38,810 nucleotides of DNA, taken from positions 96,994 to 135,803 of the forward strand of contig NZ_CDMK01000001.1 in NCBI RefSeq assembly GCF_001283065.1. The letters run 5' to 3'. This document shows, piece by piece, positions 34,796 to 38,810 of this stretch. Under the pieces are notes generated by a model. The model did no database searches and was not told the origin of the DNA. It was given only the letters and a program-made list of their open reading frames with translations. The position numbers were made by a program, and so were the translations under genes. The first letter of the stretch is position 1. Each line of letters opens with the position of its first letter. This DNA is from Helicobacter heilmannii (GTDB lineage: Bacteria > Campylobacterota > Campylobacteria > Campylobacterales > Helicobacteraceae).

Positions 34796-35403
34796 AAATA
34801 CCCCTCCATCTCTCCAAAATACACCCCCCGCCCGCCATCGAGCACCAGCACCTCATCGCAAAGTTTGAGCGCCACTTCTTCATCGTGCGTGATCACCACC
34901 CTTTGCACGGGCAGACTTAAGAGCAAATCCACCACGCCCTGGGTGTTTTCTCTATCTAGCGAGCTGGTAACCTCATCTAAAAATAAAATCTCTTTCTTTA
35001 GGGCTAAATTCAGCGCGATTTGCACCCGACTCGCCATCCCACGGCTCAGCTCATAGGGGTAAGAGCCCCACGCCTTTAAGGGGACATTGAGGCTTGTAAA
35101 TAAATCCTTAGCTTCCTTAGCGCGCTCTTTGAGCACCATAGCAAAGGTGTCTTTGATTTTTAAATAAGGATAAAAGCAAGCAATGCAGTCTTGAAACACA
35201 TAACCGGCCGGTGCGCTTAGCGTGAGCGCGCCATAATGCATCTTAAGAGTAGGGGGCAAGAGCCCACAAAACACTCTAGCCAGCGTGCTCTTCCCGCTCC
35301 CACTCACGCCCAAAATGGCTAAATGCTTGGTGGTGCCAAAACTGATATTTTGTAAAATTGCCCCGCTAGGGCTAAACACGCTTAAATCCTGCACGCTAAG
35401 CAC
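34786..35403 (-). CDS. ABC transporter ATPase 1 (NikW/DppD-like)
   Basis: GTG 35403 (ribosome site GGAGAG) begins SVQDLSVFSPSGAILQNISF and gives 205 residues; the longer open frame upstream reads through the permease gene in a wrong frame and is rejected. Walker A GVSGSGKST, Walker B ILFLDEVTSSLD and switch VVITHDEE are present. The signature is ELSRGMASRVQIAL, where the usual second Gly of LSGG is Arg. Like its partner it is compact and lacks a C-terminal oligopeptide domain. Start and stop overlap both neighbours. Confidence 0.88.
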   Translation of the reverse strand: MLSVQDLSVFSPSGAILQNISFGTTKHLAILGVSGSGKSTLARVFCGLLPPTLKMHYGALTLSAPAGYVFQDCIACFYPYLKIKDTFAMVLKERAKEAKDLFTSLNVPLKAWGSYPYELSRGMASRVQIALNLALKKEILFLDEVTSSLDRENTQGVVDLLLSLPVQRVVITHDEEVALKLCDEVLVLDGGRGVYFGEMEGYLCS

Positions 35404-36169
35404 GCGCCCTCTCCCCTGCCCACGCCAAAGCAAAGACCACCACAAACACCGCCACCCCCGGCACCAACACCAGCCACCACACCCCCGTAAAAATCGCCTG
35501 CGTGGCTTCATTGAGCATGTTGCCTAGACTTGCCTCCCCCACCTTGAGCCCCAGCCCAAAGAAGCTGAGCAGAGCCTCGGCGCTGATGGCATGCGCGCAG
35601 GTGTTGGCTAGGAGTACGAACACGCTGTTTTTAGCCAAAGGTAAAATTTCACCAAAGGCGATTTCTAATTTGCTTGCCCCCAAAGCGCGCTCGTTGGCGA
35701 TAAACTCCCTGGTGGCGATTTCTCTAAAGCTATCGGCAAGCACCTTTGCCATTTGGGGCCATAAAAAGAGAGACAAAAGCCCACTTAAAGCCAAAAGCCC
35801 CAACCCCCTTTGGCTAAACGCGCTAAAGAGCAAAATCAACAATAAATTAGGCAGGGCTAAAAAGCCCTCTAAAAAGCCCAAAAGCCCCACTTGCCCCCAC
35901 TTGGGCGCAAACAAAACCCCAAAGGCAAAAACTAAACTAAATACAAGTGCCAAGAGCCCGCTGGCTAGCCCTACCAACACAGAGTTTCTTAAACCCACCA
36001 AGAGCCTTGAAAACTCATCTCTGCCTAAAAAATCCGTGCCTAGCCAATGAAGGGCACTGGGGGGCAGTTTTAGGGCATCTAAATGCACTTCACTCGGCGC
36101 AAAGGGGGCAAAAAGGGGCAAGAGTAAAAGCAAAAGCAAACCCCCACATACCAGCGCAAACCTTACCAT
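35396..36169 (-). CDS. ABC transporter permease 2 (NikX/DppC-like)
   Basis: The 257-residue protein begins with a membrane segment and HWLGTDFLGRDEFSRLLVGL, the DppC/OppC family hallmark. It carries the EAA loop EFIANERALGASKLEIAFGE (contact with the ATPase) and about five to six membrane helices. ATG 36169 overlaps the stop of permease 1 (ATGGTAA). It forms the inner-membrane channel with permease 1. Confidence 0.92.
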   Translation of the reverse strand: MVRFALVCGGLLLLLLLPLFAPFAPSEVHLDALKLPPSALHWLGTDFLGRDEFSRLLVGLRNSVLVGLASGLLALVFSLVFAFGVLFAPKWGQVGLLGFLEGFLALPNLLLILLFSAFSQRGLGLLALSGLLSLFLWPQMAKVLADSFREIATREFIANERALGASKLEIAFGEILPLAKNSVFVLLANTCAHAISAEALLSFFGLGLKVGEASLGNMLNEATQAIFTGVWWLVLVPGVAVFVVVFALAWAGERARA

Positions 36170-37107
36170 TTGGGATTAAGCCACCTAGCCAAAAGCTCTA
36201 CCAGCACATTTAGTCCCACCACAAAAAACGCGCTAAGCATTATGATGCTTAGGGCTAGGGGGTAGTCTTTATGTAGTAAGGCATTGATGGTACTTTGCCC
36301 GATTCCGCCGATCGAAAACACGCTTTCTACCACATAAGTCCCCCCCACAATCACCCCCGCATTGGACGCAAAATACCCCACAATGGGTAAAAAGCAAAAG
36401 CGTAGCACCAAGTAAAAGCACCAAAGAGCACTCACCCCCCACGCTTGGTAACTCAACACAAAGGGCTCTTGCAGAGTGTCGAGCACCACGGAGCGCACAA
36501 GGCGGGTGTAAATAGCTAAATGCGCTAAAGTGAGCACACACACGGGCAAGAGTAAATGGCGGGCCAAGTCGCCAAAGGTGGGTGTTGCGCCAATTTCTCC
36601 CACCCCCGAGCTAGGCAGCCAGCCTAGCAGCACGCTAAAAAGCATGATCGCCACCAATCCCAGCCAAAAACTCGGCACACTAAAAAAACCTAGAGTGGTG
36701 TAAATGATGGTTTTATCTAGCCACGAGTCTTTAAAATATGCCCCTATTGTGCCTAGCACCAAGGCAAAAATAAAGCTAAGCACAAAGCTTGTAAGCCCTA
36801 GCATGAGTGTGTAGGGTAGTCCCTCTTTTAAAATGTCAATCACCCTCTCTCCGCTTGCAAGGCTCACGCCCAAATCCCCCCGAAAAATACGCCCCAGCCA
36901 CTCCAAATAACGCACCAAAAGCGGGCGATCTAGGCCTAAATTGGCTAATAAGCGGGCTTTAAGAAGGGGATTTGCGCTCTGCACGCCATCGCCATAAATG
37001 CCCGATAACACGCTCCCACTCGACAAATCCAAAGCCACAAACACCACAAAGCTAAAAACCAACAAGAGCAACACCGCCCCCAAAATCTTTTTAAGGGCAA
37101 AAGGCAC
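36163..37107 (-). CDS. ABC transporter permease 1 (NikY/DppB-like)
   Basis: The 314-residue protein has a DppB-type layout with N-terminal helix, the segment LLVRYLEWLGRIFRGDLGVS, a central block of helices, and VGGTYVVESVFSIGGIGQST near the C-terminus. I chose GTG 37107 because it overlaps the last base of the binding-protein stop (TAGTG) and GGAG lies about 9 bases upstream; GTG 37122 would add five residues. It is the first permease of the importer. Confidence 0.9.
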   Translation of the reverse strand: MPFALKKILGAVLLLLVFSFVVFVALDLSSGSVLSGIYGDGVQSANPLLKARLLANLGLDRPLLVRYLEWLGRIFRGDLGVSLASGERVIDILKEGLPYTLMLGLTSFVLSFIFALVLGTIGAYFKDSWLDKTIIYTTLGFFSVPSFWLGLVAIMLFSVLLGWLPSSGVGEIGATPTFGDLARHLLLPVCVLTLAHLAIYTRLVRSVVLDTLQEPFVLSYQAWGVSALWCFYLVLRFCFLPIVGYFASNAGVIVGGTYVVESVFSIGGIGQSTINALLHKDYPLALSIIMLSAFFVVGLNVLVELLARWLNPKW

Positions 37108-38618
37108 TAATCTTTGCTCCACTCAGCAATATCATAAGTAAAACGCGCCCCGTGGTGGCCTAGAATCGTGGGCTTGATGCCGTGGATATTGGAGCGGTAG
37201 GCTAGGGGGTAGCGCAGATACACCAAGAAAGCAAAGGGCGGGTTGTTGTGTAGTTCTTGTATGAATTTGGCGTACCATAATTTACGCATATCCTTATTTT
37301 TAGCGGTGCGGGCTTTTTCTAGGGCACTATCTACTGCATGATCGCTGTAGTGGTTGTAATTCCACTCCATATTTGAGCCAAAAATGCGGTAGGTTTGTAG
37401 ATCCGGATCTAAGGGCGAACCCCAGCCGATGATAAAGCTATCCACCTTGCTAATCTCAAACGCCCCATGGTTTTTAGCGATCGCGCTGGCTTTAATCCCC
37501 ACTTGGGCGAGTTCGCTTTGCAAAATATTAGCCAGCGTAACCCTTAGTGGATCGGTGTTGAAGGCGTAAATGTCAAAGGCTAGGGGCTTGCCGTTTCTAT
37601 AAAAAACTTTATCTTTGAGCACCCAGCCGTCTTTTTCTAAAATCGCTTTGGCTTTGGCGGGGTCGTAGGGGTAGCCCTGTGCGTGTGGATCGTTCGCCCA
37701 GCTTGCTTGGATAGGGTTGTTGGCGACAAAGCCATAGCCGTGTAGGATTTTTTGGGCGATGAGTGGGCGGTCAATGGCGTAGTTGATCGCCTCTCTCACA
37801 GCTAAAGATTTTAAAAGATGGTTGTTGAAGTTAAACATCAAGGCCCGGTAGTCCGCGCTCTTGCAATCTAAAATCTTAATGTGCGGGTCGCGCTCTAGGC
37901 TCTTGCTTAAATTGGGTTCAACTAGGGCAACATCGATCGCCCCGCTTTTGATCTCATAGGTGCGGACATTGAAATCGGGGACGATCTTTAGCACCGCCTT
38001 TTTCATCTTGGGTGCGCCTCTGTAGAATTTGTCATTTGCCACAAAGCTGATATACGCGCCTTTTTGCCAGTGCACGAATTTAAAGGGACCCGTGCCGATG
38101 GGGTGTTGGTTAAATCTGTCGGTGTTTAAATCTTTGCCCACCAATAGATGCTTGGGCAAAATGCCTATACTTAAGATATCTAAGAGGGGGGGGAAGGGGG
38201 CTTTTAGGGTGATTTTTAAGGTGTAGGGATCTAACACCTGCACGCTTTTAATCTCGCTAAAGTTTGCGCGCGCGGGGGCGTTGAGTTTGGGGTTTTGGGC
38301 CTGCTCTAGGGTGAATTTAACATCCTGGGCACTAAAGGGTTTACCATCATGCCATAAAACCCCCTTTCTTAAATGAAACACCCAGTTTAAGCCATCCGCG
38401 CTTTTCTCCCAGCTTGTGGCTAAATCGGGCTGTATTTGCATGTCGGGGCTAAAGCGGATGAGCCCACTAAAGACAAAATCTAAGGCACTGTCGTGGTCCT
38501 CGTCAAAAAGGGGGTTGATGCGGGCAGTCTCGTTCTCCACGCCGATCACTAAGGTGTCTTTAGGTGTGGCTGCAAAAAGGGGGAGTGTCAACAAACAAGC
38601 AAGAAGAAGTCTTAACAT
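37107..38618 (-). CDS. Periplasmic nickel/peptide-binding protein (NikZ/DppA-like)
   Basis: This 503-residue SBP_bac_5 protein has a signal peptide (MLRLLLACLLTLPLFA) and starts its mature part KDTLVIGVENETARINPLFD. Family motifs include LATSWEKSADGLNWVFHLRK, VLWHDGKPFSAQDV, PIGTGPFKFVHW and ADYRALMFNFNN, and the end is GIKPTILGHHGARFT. The AR-NPLFDEDHD beginning and the GHHG-EWSK end agree with my memory of Campylobacter NikZ (nickel-binding) better than of H. pylori DppA, but I cannot align them here. It delivers substrate to the two permeases. AAAGGA lies upstream of ATG 38618. A G8 run at 38186-38193 is inside the gene. Confidence 0.85.
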   Translation of the reverse strand: MLRLLLACLLTLPLFAATPKDTLVIGVENETARINPLFDEDHDSALDFVFSGLIRFSPDMQIQPDLATSWEKSADGLNWVFHLRKGVLWHDGKPFSAQDVKFTLEQAQNPKLNAPARANFSEIKSVQVLDPYTLKITLKAPFPPLLDILSIGILPKHLLVGKDLNTDRFNQHPIGTGPFKFVHWQKGAYISFVANDKFYRGAPKMKKAVLKIVPDFNVRTYEIKSGAIDVALVEPNLSKSLERDPHIKILDCKSADYRALMFNFNNHLLKSLAVREAINYAIDRPLIAQKILHGYGFVANNPIQASWANDPHAQGYPYDPAKAKAILEKDGWVLKDKVFYRNGKPLAFDIYAFNTDPLRVTLANILQSELAQVGIKASAIAKNHGAFEISKVDSFIIGWGSPLDPDLQTYRIFGSNMEWNYNHYSDHAVDSALEKARTAKNKDMRKLWYAKFIQELHNNPPFAFLVYLRYPLAYRSNIHGIKPTILGHHGARFTYDIAEWSKD

Positions 38619-38641
38619 AACAATCCTTTAGTGCTATGTTT

Positions 38642-38657
38642 GTATTATTAGTATGAT
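38642..38657 (-). promoter_or_regulatory. Candidate operator (NikR- or Fur-like) before the ABC operon
   Basis: TATTATTAGTATGATT lies 24-39 bases before the ATG of the binding-protein gene. It partly fits AT-rich Helicobacter metal-regulator boxes; the match is weak and overlaps a likely -10 region. Confidence 0.3.
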
Positions 38658-38695
38658 TTTCTTAAAAAATGGTTAATAGTAGGTACTCTTTGGGC

Positions 38696-38712
38696 GTGTG
38701 CTACAAGCACAC
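38696..38712. other. Perfect 7-bp inverted repeat
   Basis: GTGTGCT-ACA-AGCACAC is a perfect dyad in the intergenic region between the ABC operon and the right-edge ORF. It could be an operator or a small hairpin. Confidence 0.4.
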
Positions 38713-38755
38713 TTAAAGCCGGCATGCAGACATTTAAAGATCAGAGATTTTCTTT

Positions 38756-38810
38756 ATGGCTATGTTGTGTGTTGAGGGGGGGGGGGGGGGGGGGTGGGCC
38801 TTTTTTTGGT
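38756..38810 (+). CDS. Start of a possible phase-variable gene, cut by the window edge
   Basis: ATG 38756 reads MAMLCVE and then enters a 19-G tract (38776-38794), continuing as TGG GCC TTT TTT TGG. Homopolymers this long inside the first codons are typical of Helicobacter contingency genes. Only 18 codons are visible and no clear ribosome site is present, so the gene is only a suggestion. Confidence 0.3.
   Translation, partial: MAMLCVEGGGGGGWAFFW
38776..38794. repeat. 19-G homopolymer at the right edge
   Basis: Nineteen consecutive Gs, the longest tract in the window, followed by TGGGCC and a T7 run. Confidence 0.97.

Noticed and set aside
35404-35511. 36-codon N-terminal extension of the first ABC ATPase
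   Set aside because: It is Trp-, Cys- and Arg-rich noise overlapping the permease gene; GTG 35403 has a ribosome site.

Overview
The window looks like chromosomal DNA of a gastric, non-pylori Helicobacter. Most intact genes read as close relatives of H. pylori genes in familiar blocks: lepA; the HP0811-HP0808 block (hypothetical, rsmD, fliL, acpS); the HP0643-HP0648 block (gltX2, yggT, slt, galU, hypothetical, murA); the HP0866-HP0857 block (greA, dut, hypothetical, lipoprotein, coaX, membrane protein, gmhB, hldD, hldE, gmhA); and atpB. The blocks are joined in an order different from H. pylori as I remember it. Other Helicobacter hallmarks are a very large outer-membrane protein ending in Phe, poly-G contingency tracts, and IS200/IS605-type debris. 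The exact species cannot be fixed from sequence alone.

Layout. 1-2670 is a decaying accessory zone. It holds the edge of an unknown gene, broken pieces of a 3-hydroxybutyrate-dehydrogenase-like SDR, broken pieces of a GntP-family permease, one intact metallophosphoesterase, and a fragmented secreted protein with a G7-T-G7 tract at its start. 2675-6366 is core: lepA in one direction, and HP0811-like, rsmD, fliL and acpS in the other with overlapping stops and starts. 6367-8220 has no intact gene. It carries a cluster of 9-bp ATTCACATG repeats, a relic right end of an IS608-like element, and outer-membrane-protein debris. 8221-10847 has a YedE/YeeE-type sulfur-compound transporter, a HugZ-N-terminal-domain-like protein with a low-complexity tail, and a glycosyltransferase 25 gene broken by one stop codon. 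10934-16730 is a tight core operon for tRNA charging, cell wall and UDP-glucose. RNase Y and 5-formyl-THF cyclo-ligase follow on the minus strand. greA to gmhA (19147-26661) combines transcription fidelity, dUTP removal, a YfgM/BamB-like pair, CoA synthesis and the complete ADP-heptose pathway (gmhA, hldE, gmhB, hldD). atpB and a small membrane protein sit on the minus strand.

27782-38618 is all on the minus strand. It has a roughly 1529-codon outer-membrane protein switched off by a 13-G tract, a short secreted outer-membrane-protein-like ORF, a tnpB split by two compensating frameshifts, and a five-gene nickel/peptide ABC transporter that resembles NikZYXWV of Campylobacter more than classic Dpp. 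A 19-G tract at the right edge lies just inside a possible new ORF.

The main themes are phase variation (tracts of 13, 18 and 19 G plus G7-T-G7) and reductive decay of accessory metabolism and mobile elements. I found no CRISPR array and no convincing tRNA or rRNA gene. No complete undescribed system is evident. The most promising unexplained signals are the ATTCACATG repeat cluster, the HugZ-domain protein with its paired upstream repeats, and the 18-G tract between the divergent folate and greA genes.
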